Shown here: positions 11,405 through 21,505 of the stretch, in pieces
Position numbering within the stretch: position 1 is the first letter of the stretch
Layout: every line of letters begins with the position of its first letter
Assembly (NCBI RefSeq): GCF_004664715.2
Contig: NC_051083.1
Location: forward strand, 100,407,661-100,471,660
Length of the DNA stretch: 64,000 bases
From: Peromyscus leucopus
Lineage: Eukaryota; Chordata; Mammalia; Rodentia; Cricetidae
Direction of reading: 5' to 3'
Position numbers and translations under genes: made by a program
Notes under the pieces: model-generated
The model's input: the letters and a program-made list of their open reading frames with translations, nothing else
Databases searched by the model: none
Told to the model about the DNA's origin: nothing

Positions 11405-11530
11405 GGAGGGGCCAGCAAAAGAGCTCATCAGGGAAAAACACTAACAGCCCCCAAGGCTGACAGTCTAAGTTTGTCCCCAGAAACAAACTCCACAGACTTG
11501 CTCTCTGAACTCCACACAAACACACATCAT

Positions 11531-11533
<3 letters not shown>
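11405..11533 (+). mobile_element. B2/B3-family SINE
   Basis: tRNA-like head 'ggggccagcaaaagagctca', body with 'ctccacagacttgctctctg', running into a CA tail. Diverged, so B2 versus B3 cannot be settled by eye. Confidence 0.6.

Positions 11534-11573
<40 letters not shown>
11534..11573. repeat. (AC)n microsatellite
   Basis: About 19 AC units forming the tail of the preceding SINE. Confidence 0.96.
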
Positions 11574-11576
<3 letters not shown>

Positions 11577-11589
11577 TGTTAAAGTATTT

Positions 11590-11890
11590 TAAAACATTTT
11601 TATTAAGTTTTTGAAATTACACTTGGATAATTTCCCCTTTCCCTTCTCTCTTTCCAAACCCTCCCATACACCCTTCTTTGCTCCTTCAAATTCATGGCCT
11701 CTTTTTTCATTACTTCTTGTTTCATTCATATATGCATATGTATATACATATTTATTCCTAAATATAAACAGCTTGATCTGCATAATGTTACATGTATATA
11801 TGTTTCCTGGACTGATCTTGTGGTATTGGATAACCAATTGGTCTGCTCTTCCCTGGGAAAGACTATTTCTCCCATTCTTGGCATTCCTTA
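11590..11890 (-). mobile_element. L1 3'UTR (Lx-like), antisense
   Basis: Opens with an antisense A-tail ('acatttttattaagtttttg'), C/T-rich sequence, the TATA-rich 'tatgcatatgtatatacata' block and 'ttggataaccaattggtctg', which is the reverse complement of the block at about 4700. 5'-truncated. Confidence 0.85.
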
Positions 11891-11949
11891 GTTAAAAATA
11901 GAACAAAATAATGGGAAAATCTACTATGCAAGTCTTAAATAAAAAGAAA

Positions 11950-12092
11950 GATATTTGGCAGGGTGGGTGCCTTGTGTTTTTAATCCCAGCACTTGGGGAG
12001 GTGAGGCAAGAGAATCAAGAGTCTAAAGACTAAGTTTAATAATTGGGAGGCAAGCCTAAATTACATGACACTCTGTCCTAAAAAAAAAAACT
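11950..12092 (+). mobile_element. B1 SINE
   Basis: 'gggtgggtgccttgtgtttt', then 'taatcccagcacttggggag', then 'gaggcaagcctaaattacat' and an A-tail. Full-length but diverged 7SL-derived monomer. Confidence 0.78.
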
Positions 12093-13534
12093 AAGACATG
12101 AAAGGTGACTTCGGAGTGCCATTTTTATCTTTTTTTTCTATTTTTCTATTTTATATAATTAATAAAATAGTGCTTGTATAAAAATTCACACAAAGTTGCT
12201 AGAATGCATGCAATTTCCAAAAATGTCCTGGGTTTGTGTTACATTTAGTTTTCTAAGGGTGCACTCACATCAATAGTAACAGGCAGACAGGATGTGTTAT
12301 CTCATTCTCATTCTCTTTGGTAAAACTATTCTCATTATTTACTCCTCACAGTGCTAACTCTGATATCCACTTTGTGCAGAGCCCGCTCGTGCTGGGATGT
12401 CAGACATTTAGGCTGGATCTACAAGAGGCAAGGACTTCCCACAGCAGTACCAGCCCCGGGCCCTCACCCCCATTTCCGAATGACCCAGTGACCTCCAATC
12501 AGGAGTCTTCAGGTCCCTCTTGGTCAGACAAGAAGCAATGTCTTGGGAAATGGTAGAAACTGAGATTATCTCTACAAGGACCCAAGGGGCCACACTGTAC
12601 TGTGATCAGGCCAAATACAGTCACCATCAAGTAGATCCCATTGGTTGCTTGATGATTGCTGCTGATATAAACCCATCACCCCCTAACTTAAAAGGAAAGG
12701 AAGGTTTAGAGCTCAACACTGAAGGGAAAGGGCACTAATTGCTAATGACATTAGACACTTTATTCCCTGACAAACTTTTGTCATCATACTGACATGGCCA
12801 CATGAACTAAAGGCAGGACTCGAACACTGTACATTCATGACTATCTTCATACATTCTTGAACAACTTCCTAACAGAGAAAAGCAAGACCTCTACCACCCA
12901 CTATGACATACTACCTTACTCAGTGTCAGAATGTCTGTGCTAATCTTTAATCCTCTGTTTACAAGGCAAAAATAATCCAAAACACAAATGAAGAATTTAG
13001 ACAGGGAGCAAGGCAAGCAATCACCAACAGATTTCATAAAACCCTCTAAATTCTCAAAAACAAGTATTTCATATTTGTATTGTTTCATGAAAAAATGCCC
13101 ACTGGAGCCACCTGTGTGAATGGGAAAGTGAAGGATTACATACAGTCCAGGGGGCAGGAATCAGCTCCCAGAGTGTCTGCCTCTTTTTACTGAAAGGGTA
13201 AATGAGATTGGGGTGGGTGGTGAAGCCCTACATAGTTAAAGTGTTAGGGAAACCAAAATACAGTTTCCCAGAATTTAACATGCTCTGGATTACAAAAAGT
13301 CACACTTAATTCCTAGAACCTGCTATTTCTCTGATGTGAGTAGACAGGACTTCTAAAAACTTAGTAACTGATTATGCTTCTGACATTGCAGGGCCACACT
13401 CCACTCTCTAGAAAGCAAGACAATTTTCACATGGCTTAGAGTCCTCTTGGTTATGTCCTCAAGACCAGAACAAATCTCTTAACATTCTCTCTGACTAGTA
13501 GAAGAGGTGAGAAAGCGCCACAGCCATCTTTGGG

Positions 13535-13537
<3 letters not shown>
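12093..13537. other. Unassigned region with a GC-richer core
   Basis: About 1.4 kb with no repeat I can name. The 12340-12620 part is less AT-rich than its surroundings and has overlapping short frames on both strands. None shows a motif, and no flanking splice or polyadenylation pattern is convincing. Confidence 0.35.
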
Positions 13538-13586
<49 letters not shown>

Positions 13587-13600
13587 CATGCATGCATGTT
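13538..13600. repeat. (TG)n with GCAT units
   Basis: TG run to about 13583, then 'tatgcatgcatgcatg'. Compound microsatellite. Confidence 0.96.
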
Positions 13601-13839
13601 TGTGTGTGAGACTAAGGCATTAGAGAGAGGTCTGAGTGAGGGGAAAGCGGAGTCTCCTGGCTGTCCCCATTACCTTCTTTCTGGGCACAGAGAAGGTTAT
13701 TTATAAAGCATAACTTATTTGTGGTAATGGTCGCACAGATTTGTACATTGGTCAAAACTCAGTGAGCACTGTATCAAAAACTGAATTTTACAATAAATAG
13801 ATTTTAAAGTCAATGATGTTTATCTACCTATTTGTTCCC
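13601..13839. other. Unassigned sequence
   Basis: Nothing recognised. Confidence 0.4.
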
Positions 13840-13985
13840 TATTCTTTTTTCTCTCTCTCTCTCTCTTCTTTCTTTCTTTCTTTTCTTTCTTTCTTTCTTT
13901 CTTTCTTTCTTTCCTTCTTTGTTTCTTTCTCTTTTCTTTTGTTATTTATTTATTTATTTACTTACTTACTTACTTACTTACTTAT
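13840..13985. repeat. (CT)n/(CTTT)n/(TTTA)n/(CTTA)n compound simple repeat
   Basis: A long pyrimidine run with TTTC/CTTT units at about 13850-13940 passes into TTTA and CTTA tetranucleotides to about 13985. It sits where the antisense A-tail of the following L1 should be, so it probably grew from that tail. Confidence 0.93.
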
Positions 13986-14500
13986 TATACATCTGACCAT
14001 AGCTTCCCCTGCTTCTGCTCCTCCCAGCCCCTCTCCCCCACCTCTCCTCTGTACCACCTCATTCATTCCTTCTCCATTTCTTTTCAGAAAAGGTTAGGAT
14101 TCCCATGGATATTGGCAAAACATGGTATATTAAGTTGCAGTAAAATTAAGAACCTTCCCTCATATTAAGGCTGGAAAACCAACCCAGTATGAGTAAAAGG
14201 TCCCAAAAGCCAGTAAAAGAGTCAGAAACAACCCTGATCCCATTGCCAAGCTGTACAACTGTCACATATGCTCAGAAGGCCTAGATCAGTCTTATGTAGG
14301 TTCCTTTGTTGTTAGTTCAGTCTCTGTGAGCCTCAATGAGTCCAGATTAGTCGATTCTGTGGGTTTTCTTGTGGTGTCTTTGACCCCTCTGGCTCCTACA
14401 ATTTATTTATAAATAAATAAAATTTATTCCTCTTCCGCTGGATTCCCTGAGCTCTGCCTAATGTTTGGCTGTGGGTCTCTGCAAGCCAAGGATATTTTTA
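13986..14500 (-). mobile_element. L1 3'UTR, antisense
   Basis: Contains 'tctgaccatagcttcccctg', 'gattcccatggatattggca', 'gtgtctttgacccctctggc', 'ggattccctgagctctgcct' and 'gtttggctgtgggtctctgc', all antisense rodent L1 3'UTR phrases. The region is 5'-truncated, with a small A/T insertion near 14400-14425. Confidence 0.87.
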
Positions 14501-14695
14501 AAAGTAACAATAAGCAACTTAGAAAAAAAGAAATCCCATTAGTTCTTCAACCTTACAACAACCAGGAAATGCAAACCAAAAATAACAGCAGGGAATGGAA
14601 ATAGGAGGGGTACTATGAGAGAGGAGGAAGTGGTCTGAAAGATGAGAAAGAGAGTAATCAAACCGATGTGACATAAAAAGGAGAGGAAGTGCTGC

Positions 14696-15060
14696 TGTGG
14701 GATGTCTTTCTGTATGCTCTGAATATGTGTTGCTCCAATTGGTTGATAGATAAAGCTGCCTTGGCCCATGGCAAAACAGCTTAGAGGCAGGCAGGAAATC
14801 CAAGCAGATATACAGGGAGAAGAAAGGAGAGGAAGGGAGATGCCATCTGCCACTGAAGGAACAGCAACATGCCAACAGACCGGAAAAGCCACAGCCACGT
14901 GGCAACTTATAGATTGATAGAAATGGGTTAAGTTATAAGAGCTAGCTAGCAAAAAGTCCGCCATAGGCCATACAACTGGTAATTGATATTAAGCCTCTGA
15001 ATAATTATTTTATGAGCTGCTGTGAGACCGCAGGGCCGGGTGGGACTGGAGGAACGTAGG
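14696..15060 (+). mobile_element. Endogenous retrovirus LTR, same family as 42356-42713
   Basis: Begins 'tgtgggatgtctttctgtat' and continues with 'tgctccaattggttgataga', 'gatagaaatgggttaagtta', 'gagctagctagcaaaaagtc' and 'ccataggcca'. The blocks parallel the minus-strand copy at 42.4-42.7 kb in order. Probably a cricetid ERV-II (class K-like) solo LTR. The 3' edge is unclear and no target duplication is visible. Non-coding. Confidence 0.72.
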
Positions 15061-15187
15061 ACCTGAGAAAAAATATGGCTATAGAGTACTTACAAGGAAA
15101 AAAGGTACCAGGAACAGAGAGAGAAGAGGGGATGGGACAGTGCATGAGGTCCAATGATAAGGCATATACATATGAAAATGTGACAGT

Positions 15188-15405
15188 AGAGGTTGGGAAG
15201 TTGTCTCAGTGTTAAAAAGCAAATACTAAACCTTTCAAGGACCCAAGTTCAATTCTCAGCACCCACATAGTAGCTTATATCCATCTGTAACTCTAGATCC
15301 AGGGAATCGGACACCCTCTTCATCACCACTGGCACCTGGACACACACACAGTACACATGTGTACAAGCAGGCAAAACACTCATGGATAAAATAAATTTTT
15401 TAAAA
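15188..15405 (+). mobile_element. B2 SINE
   Basis: Head 'ggttgggaagttgtctcagt', 'caattctcagcacccacata', 'cacctggacacacacaca' and an A/T-rich tail. Moderately diverged, near full length. Confidence 0.83.
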
Positions 15406-15477
15406 AATCTAAATATCACAATAAATGTTATGACATTGTAGGCTAACAAAACAAAATTTTAATTAAAATAAATCCAA

Positions 15478-15592
15478 CTCTGATAACTCATTCCAGTAAT
15501 CCCAGTGCTTGAGAGGTAGAGGAAATAGGATCCTGAGTTCAAGGTAAGGTTTGGCTGGCTTCATGAGACCCTGGCCCAAAACAAAAACAATA
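15478..15592 (+). mobile_element. B1-like SINE, 5'-truncated
   Basis: 'ccagtaatcccagtgcttga', 'gatcctgagttcaaggtaag' and 'tgagaccctggcccaaaaca' match B1/PB1 blocks with an A-rich end. Confidence 0.6.
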
Positions 15593-15619
15593 GTAAAATA
15601 ATGTTTTTAAAACATGAAA

Positions 15620-16095
15620 GATGCTCTCTGTGTTCCCCCAGATCCAATCCCCTAGTCTCATCCTGAGTGCTGCAACAGAACACCAGCAAATGCTTTCTTT
15701 CCCTGCTACCCACTCTTGTGGATCTCACAGAACACCCTTTCATAATCTCCCTCTCCCAATGCCCCAAATCCAGAATGTATCCCCTCCTAAACCAAAAGCC
15801 ATGCCTTCCAGAAAACAATATAAGCTACCCTCAGACCTTCTCCTCTCTATGTTCCCACGGACCCAATCTCCCAAACTCTACAACAGATCACACATGACAA
15901 CTTTCCCTGCCTTCTGTTCCCATCTCCTGTGGATCCCACAGACCTTCCTCTTCCCCTGACTTGTTGTTTGTCCTAGACATCAACTCCAGATGGAACTCCC
16001 ACTAACCTAAGGGCTGCACCTCCCAGGGAAACAAATAGGCTGAAGATAGACCCACACCTCACCTACTACTCCTGAGAACCAATGCCCTAGTCTCA
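15620..16095. repeat. Two diverged ~220-bp tandem units abutting L1
   Basis: Pyrimidine-rich sequence with matching landmarks one period apart. 'gatccaatcccctagtct' near 15640 pairs with 'gacccaatctcccaaact' near 15858, and a third partial start 'gaaccaatgccctagtct' lies near 16078. 'tttccctgc' plus 'gtggatc(t/c)cacaga' recurs in both units. It runs directly into L1 ORF2. Could be L1 5'UTR monomers joined by deletion, or an unrelated repeat. Overlapping proline/serine-rich frames here are not a gene. Confidence 0.5.
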
Positions 16096-16109
16096 TTCCA
16101 TATAAACAA

Positions 16110-18065
16110 ACTGAAAGAGAAATCCACATGATCATCTCAGTAGATGCTGAAAAAGCCTTTGACAAAATCCTACACTTCTTCATGATAAAGGTCCTAGGGA
16201 GATCAGGAATAAAAGGAACATACCTAAACATGATAAAGGCAATTTACAGCAACATCAAATTAAATTCAGAGAAACTCAAAGTGATTCCATTAAAATCAGG
16301 AACAAGACAAGGCTGTCTACTCTCCCATATTTATTAAATATAGTACTTGAAGTCCTAGCTAGAGCAATAAGAAAACAAAAGGAGATCAAGGGGATACATA
16401 TTGGAAAGGAAGAAGTTAAACTTTCACTATTTCCAGACCATATGATAGTGTATATAAGTGACCCCAAAATTTCTACCAGGGAACTCCTACAGCTGATAAA
16501 CTTCTGCAGTGATGTGGCTGGATACAAGATCAACTCAAAAAACTCAGTAGCCCTCCTATACACAAATGATAAATAAGTTGAGAAAGAAATCAGAAGAATA
16601 TCACCCTTTATGATAGTCACAAATAATACAAAATGCCTTGGTGTAATGCTAACTAAGCAAGTGAAAGACCTGTATGACAAGAAAAAAATCAAAGAAGATA
16701 TCAGAAAATGGAAAGATCTCCTATGCTCATGGATAGGTAGGATTAACATAGTAAAAATGGCAATCTTACCAAAAGTAATGTACAGATTCAATGCAATCAT
16801 CATCAAAATTCCAACACAATTCTTCACAGACCTGGAAAGAACAATACTCAATTTCGTATGGAAAAACAAAAAACCTAAGATAGCTAAAAGAATCCTGTAC
16901 AATAAAGTAACCTCTGGAGGCATCAAGAACCCTGACCTCAAGCTCTACTATAGAGCTATAGTAATAAAAAACAGCTTGGTACTGGCATAAAAACCAACAT
17001 GTGAATCAATGCAATGGAATTGAAGTCCCTGCCATTTAATCTGCATACCTATAAACGCCCGATTTTTTACAAAGAAGCCAAAACTGTAAAATGGAGAAAA
17101 GAAAGCATCTTCAACAAATTGTGCTGGAATAAATGGATGTCAACATGTAGAAAATTGGAAATAGATCCATATCTGTCACCATGCACAAAACTCAAGTGCA
17201 AGTGGATCAAAGACCTCAACATAAATCCAGTTACACTGAACTTGACAGAAGAGAAAGTAGAAAGTAGTCCTGAACTCATTGGCATAGGAGACCGCTTCCT
17301 GAAGAGAACGCTGATAGAGCAGGAACTAAAATCAACAATTAATAAATGGGACCTCACAAAACTGGAGGGATTCAGTAAGGCAAAGGACACTGTCAATAAA
17401 ACAAAATGGCAGCCTACAGAATGGGAAAACATTTTTACTAACTCCACATTCGATAAAGGAAATATCCAAAATATATAAAGAACTTAAGAAATTAGACATT
17501 GAATAACCCAAATAACTGAATACTCCAATTTTAAAATGTGCTACAGATCTAAACAGAGAATACTTAATAGAGTATTTCAAAAAACTGAGAAACACTTAAA
17601 GAAATGTTCGACATCCTCAGCCATCAGGGAAACACAAATCAAAATTACTCTGAAATTCCATCTTACAAGTGTCAGAATGGCTAAGATCAATAACACAAGT
17701 GACAGCTCATGCTAGTGAGAATGTGGAGCAAGGGGAATACTCCTCCATTGATGGTGGGAGTGCAAACTTGTACATCCACTATGGAAATCAGCATGGTTGT
17801 TCCTCAGAAAGTTGAGAAACAGGCTATCTCAAGACCCAGATGTACCATTCTTGGGTGTATACCTAAAGGACACTCCATCCTACCACAAAGACACTTGCTC
17901 AACCATGTTCATTGTGGTCTTATTCATAATAGCCAGAAACTGGAAACACCCCAAATGTCCCTCAACAGAAGAATGGATAAAGAAAATGTGGTACCTTTAC
18001 ATAATGGAATATTACTCAATTGTAAAAAAAAAAAATAACATCATGAAATCTGCAGGCAAATGAAT
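16110..18065 (+). pseudogene. L1 ORF2 remnant (reverse transcriptase to C-terminus)
   Basis: ORF2 normally encodes an endonuclease-reverse transcriptase for target-primed integration. Here frames carry 'DAEKAFDKI' (about 16143) and 'SGTRQGC' (about 16300), then a 1-base loss near 16325 breaks the frame. The catalytic YADD/FADD site at about 16431-16441 reads F-P-D-H, so activity is lost even apart from frame breaks. Later segments 16610-16990, 17014-17478 and 17797-18063 give the thumb/C-terminal region, including 'PSTEEWIKKMWY'. The endonuclease and N-terminal half are absent. Confidence 0.92.
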
Positions 18066-18365
18066 GGAATTAGAAAAAGTCATTATGAGAGAAGTAACCC
18101 AGAGCAGAAATATAAATATGGAATGTATTCATTTATAAATCAACATTAGCTGTTAAGTAAAGGATAATCATGTTACAATCCACAGACCCAGACAGGCTAG
18201 ATAAAGAGAAGAGGTCTACTGCCTGGACTGAGTCTATCAGGTCAATCCCAGTCCTCGGGGGAGACCTTGATCTGGAGGAGGTGGGAATGGGGGATGGGCT
18301 GGGAGGAAGGGGAGGGGGGCAGGAAGGGAGAGAACAAGGGAATCTGTGGCTATTATGTAGAACTG

Positions 18366-18457
18366 AATAGTATTGTAATATATACTGTAATATATATATG
18401 TATATACAATAATATATATTGTAATATATATATGTATATATATATATATATATATAA
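18366..18457. repeat. AT-rich (TA)n tract with repeated TGTAATATATAT units
   Basis: Alternating TA with two copies of a 'gtaatatatatatgtatata' unit, partly self-complementary. It occupies the L1 tail position. Confidence 0.9.
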
Positions 18458-18474
18458 AGAAAGAAGTGATCTAG

Positions 18475-19785
18475 TGGTTGATGCATGGATCTCCCTGGTA
18501 ATGGGAAGTAGAATAGATTTTACAGGAAGACTGGGGCTGGTGGGGATGAAAGAGAGATCAGCTTGTGGGGAGACTGTGTGGAAGAGAGAGTATAGGGAGA
18601 GACGACTGGAATTCGGGAGCATTTGGGGTTGGTGTGGAAACCTAGTGCAGGGTAAACTACCTATAATCAATAAATGTGGTCCTAAAGAGGACTCCTTGTA
18701 ATGGGAGATATGGAGTCTCAACTAACCATCTCTTGTAACCAGCAAAGGTTTCCAGTGGTAGGACTGGGTTGCCTTTAGTTGAGTTGTAAGCCAAGGGTGT
18801 GCCTTGGAAATACCCCCAAAACCAAGGCTATTGCTAAGTCAAAGGGTTGTTCTCTGCAAGCTGACAGTGGGGCACCATTGTTGAGGACAACACCCACACA
18901 TCTTATTGAACATGAAGAAATAGAACTGGTACCTATGTGGTGCCTTCATCCTTACGTTCTAATCTCTTTAGTTTAGGATGGTACTCTGCAGGCCACCAAA
19001 AGAGAAACACGGATGTTAACTCATCCATAAAACCTTTGACCTACAATCTGTCCTGCCTGTAAAATATGACAGGACAATGGTGGCATAGAGCTTCTGGGAG
19101 TAACCAATCAATGTCTGATTTGATTTAAGCCTACTCCATGAGAAGGAACCCTTACCCAACACTGCTTGAATAACTAAGAACCAGAGACTTCATAGCCCAG
19201 AGACCTAGGGTAAAACCAAACACTATTGGTCTAGAAAAAAATCAATGAAATGATTCCTAATGCTATTCTGCTATCCTCATAGGTTGGTACAATGTCCAAC
19301 CATCGTCACTGGAAGAGGAAAGACTGTAAGAGCTAAAAGAGATGGAGGACACCAGGAGAACAAGGCCCTCTGAATCAACTAAGCAAGGTACATATGAGCA
19401 CACAGGCATTGAAATAGCAATCACAGGGCCTACATGGGTCCATACCAAGTCTTCTGCATATATATGAAAGCTATTAGCTTAGTATTTTTATGGGATGTGA
19501 AATGAGTGTCTCTGACTCATGTGCCTGCTCTTGGGACTCTTTTCAACCAGTTGGATTGCCTTGTCTAATTTCAATATGATAGTTTTTGCTTTATCTTATA
19601 TTTTATTTTATTATATTTAGTTATTTTCTCTTAAAAAAAACTGTTCTTTTCTAATGAAAGACAGAAAGGGAGCGGAGTTGGGGAGCCACTGAGAGAAGTT
19701 AGAGTGAGGAGGAACTATAATTGGGATATATTGTATGAGAAAAGAAGCTATTTTCAATAAAAGAAAAAATAAAAACATGGAGGAA
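18475..19785 (+). mobile_element. Second L1 3'UTR (Lx-like)
   Basis: A different L1 3'UTR type from the element just upstream. 'tctcttgtaaccagcaaagg', 'tttgacctacaatctgtcct', 'aatgaaatgattcctaatgc' and 'cctgctcttgggactctttt' are collinear with blocks at 37.9-38.6 kb. It ends 'aaaagaagctattttcaata' plus an A-rich tail. It may be an older insertion that received, or abuts, the 16.1-18.5 kb element. Confidence 0.85.
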
Positions 19786-19855
19786 CATTTTCCACTCACA
19801 AAATGGTGAAAATTAAATAATCTTTAGAAGGATTTAAAAAAAATTAATTCTCTCA

Positions 19856-20009
19856 GGATAGGTGGCTCAGTGATTAAGAGCATGTACTGTTCTTCCATGG
19901 GACCCGAGTTCAGTTCCCAGTATTCATATGAGGTAGTTCACAATCACCTATAACTTCAGCTCAAGAGAATCCATGGTGCTCTTCTGGCTTCCTGAGGCAA
20001 TGTATTCAT

Positions 20010-20074
<65 letters not shown>

Positions 20075-20165
20075 CACATTGTATACACATATGTATATAT
20101 ACATATATTTTACATAATTTTACTTAAATATGTATACACATAATTTAAATACATATGCACATAAT
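19856..20165 (+). mobile_element. B2 SINE with expanded CA/TA tail inside ancient L1
   Basis: B2 body 'ggataggtggctcagtgatt' to 'ctcttctggcttcctgaggc' (19856-20012), then (CA)29 and AT-rich sequence. The sequence 'aaaattaattct' sits just left of the element and again at about 20172-20183, giving a target-site duplication. Confidence 0.85.
20013..20070. repeat. (CA)29 microsatellite
   Basis: Uninterrupted CA run grown from the B2 tail. Confidence 0.97.
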
Positions 20166-20667
20166 TTTAATAAAATTAATTCTTTAGTAAATCATGATAA
20201 TAATTCTCATAAGTTGTTGGTGAGGGGAAATTCATACAATTTGATACTGTATTGTAAAGTTGAAGATCATATATACTATACAACCAAGCAGTTCTGCTTC
20301 TTGATTTGTATCTGGAAAATAATTTGTAGCACATGATTCCAAGGAGACATGCCCAAGAATACTAGGTGAAGCAGTGTTTATCATATCAATCATAGAAAGT
20401 ATTTTACATGTCAGTGAAATAGACATTTATAAAATCAGTAAATAAATCTGTGACATACTAATATGATTGAGTGTACACAGAATTTAGTATACATGAACAA
20501 AGGCCAACTGATTCAAATACATAAATATCTATTTAAAAATCTTGACAGAATGAAACAAATAACAAAATAACATGTGATTTGACATTCATATAAAGAATGA
20601 AGGCAAGTAAAATAATACTATTGCATATTGCTAAATATGTACTTAGCTATATGGAAGTTTGGGATGT

Positions 20668-20865
20668 GACAGGCAAGATGTCTCAGTAAGCAAGGTGACT
20701 TTCTTGATCCCAAGTCTGATGTCCTGAGTTTGATCTCCAAAACCCACATTGTGGAAGAAGGAATGGAGTTTGCTGCAAATTGCCCTGTGATCTCCATGGG
20801 GTGGGAGTGTGGGGGTGACACATACACACAAACAAATGAATAATATATTAAATAAAAATTTTTGA
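20668..20865 (+). mobile_element. B2-family SINE (old)
   Basis: 'ggcaagatgtctcagtaagc', 'gtcctgagtttgatctccaa' and 'cacattgtggaagaaggaat' follow tRNA-derived SINE order, ending in CA/AT-rich sequence. Interrupts the ancient L1. Confidence 0.65.
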
Positions 20866-20989
20866 AGAAGTATAGTAAACATTAAATTTAAGCTAATGTT
20901 TGCCACTGAGGAGGACTGCAGAAGAATGAGATCCAAGAGGACTGGAAAATGATCTTCAATGTATATTTTAGTCCAGAAAAAAAAAAACA

Positions 20990-21078
20990 AGACTAAGATT
21001 GTACCTCGGTGTTATAGTGATTGCCTAGCAAAAGTGAGGGCCTAGATTCAATTGCCAATACTGGTAAAACAAGGCAAA
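20990..21078 (+). mobile_element. ID-like SINE
   Basis: 'cggtgttatagtgattgcct' and 'gcctagattcaattgccaat' match ID A/B box spacing, with an A-rich tail 'aaaagaaaaaaa' downstream. Confidence 0.55.
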
Positions 21079-21239
21079 ACTAAAAAGAAAAAAACCCTAA
21101 ACTTTCAAAATGCTGTGGATAGATTTGTTTTCTTATTTTCTGTATATTTCACAAATAAATGAATAGGAAACTATAAATGTAAAATTACCCATGCATCACC
21201 AAAAATCATCTCATAAAGCAACAGAGAAGTTTCCTTTGA

Positions 21240-21310
21240 TGATTATTTTTCAGTGCTGGGGACCAAACCTTGCACTTAGCTCAGTTACTGAGCTAAATTC
21301 CCAGCCCTAC
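21240..21310 (-). mobile_element. ID SINE, antisense
   Basis: 'gtgctggggaccaaaccttg' and 'actgagctaaattcccagcc' are reverse-complement ID blocks. Confidence 0.7.
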
Positions 21311-21384
21311 AGCATTGGTTCATGTGCCACTTTTTGGGAAGCAGTACTTGAGAACAAAGGCTACAGAACACAATCGCTAATCTT

Positions 21385-21505
21385 GCCAGTAACATGTCAT
21401 AGATGTGCAGTCTTAAGAAAGCTATCTCATTTTTATAAGTTGCTGTTTCCTCTTTGGATTAATATTTGCCTCATAGTGTAGCTGTGAAAATTGAGAAATA
21501 GTTTT
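21385..21505 (+). mobile_element. MIR SINE fragment
   Basis: 'tcttaagaaagctatctcat' then 'gctgtttcctctttggatta' and 'cctcatagtgtagctgtgaa' follow the conserved MIR core and 3' order. Mammal-wide and heavily mutated. Confidence 0.5.

Larger units (their letters stand above)
16096..18465 (+). mobile_element. L1 element, ORF2 3' half plus short 3'UTR
   Basis: Starts mid reverse-transcriptase domain, runs through the ORF2 C-terminus (about 18065-18130), then a G-rich 3' segment ('gatctggaggaggtgggaat', 'gggaatctgtggctattatg') and a TA-rich end where the A-tail should be. It is close in sequence to the L1 at 62-64 kb. 5' end joined to a diverged 220-bp repeat. No clear target duplication seen. 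The antisense 221-codon frame at 16276-16941 is a mirror of ORF2. Confidence 0.93.
19790..20985 (+). mobile_element. Ancient L1 (L1M-type) carrying two later B2 insertions
   Basis: Segments 19790-19855, about 20166-20660 and 20866-20985 read collinearly as degraded pre-rodent L1 3' sequence, for example 'gttgttggtgaggggaaatt', 'ctatacaaccaagcagttct', 'acatgcccaagaatactagg' and 'atttgacattcatataaaga'. B2 elements occupy the gaps. No usable reading frame remains. Confidence 0.6.

Noticed and set aside
13850..13985. CRISPR-like array
   Set aside because: Regular spacing is simple tetranucleotide repetition with no spacers; the host is a mammal.
16276..16941. 221-codon minus-strand frame
   Set aside because: Exact mirror of L1 ORF2 on the plus strand; hydrophobic composition is a by-product of A-rich sense sequence.
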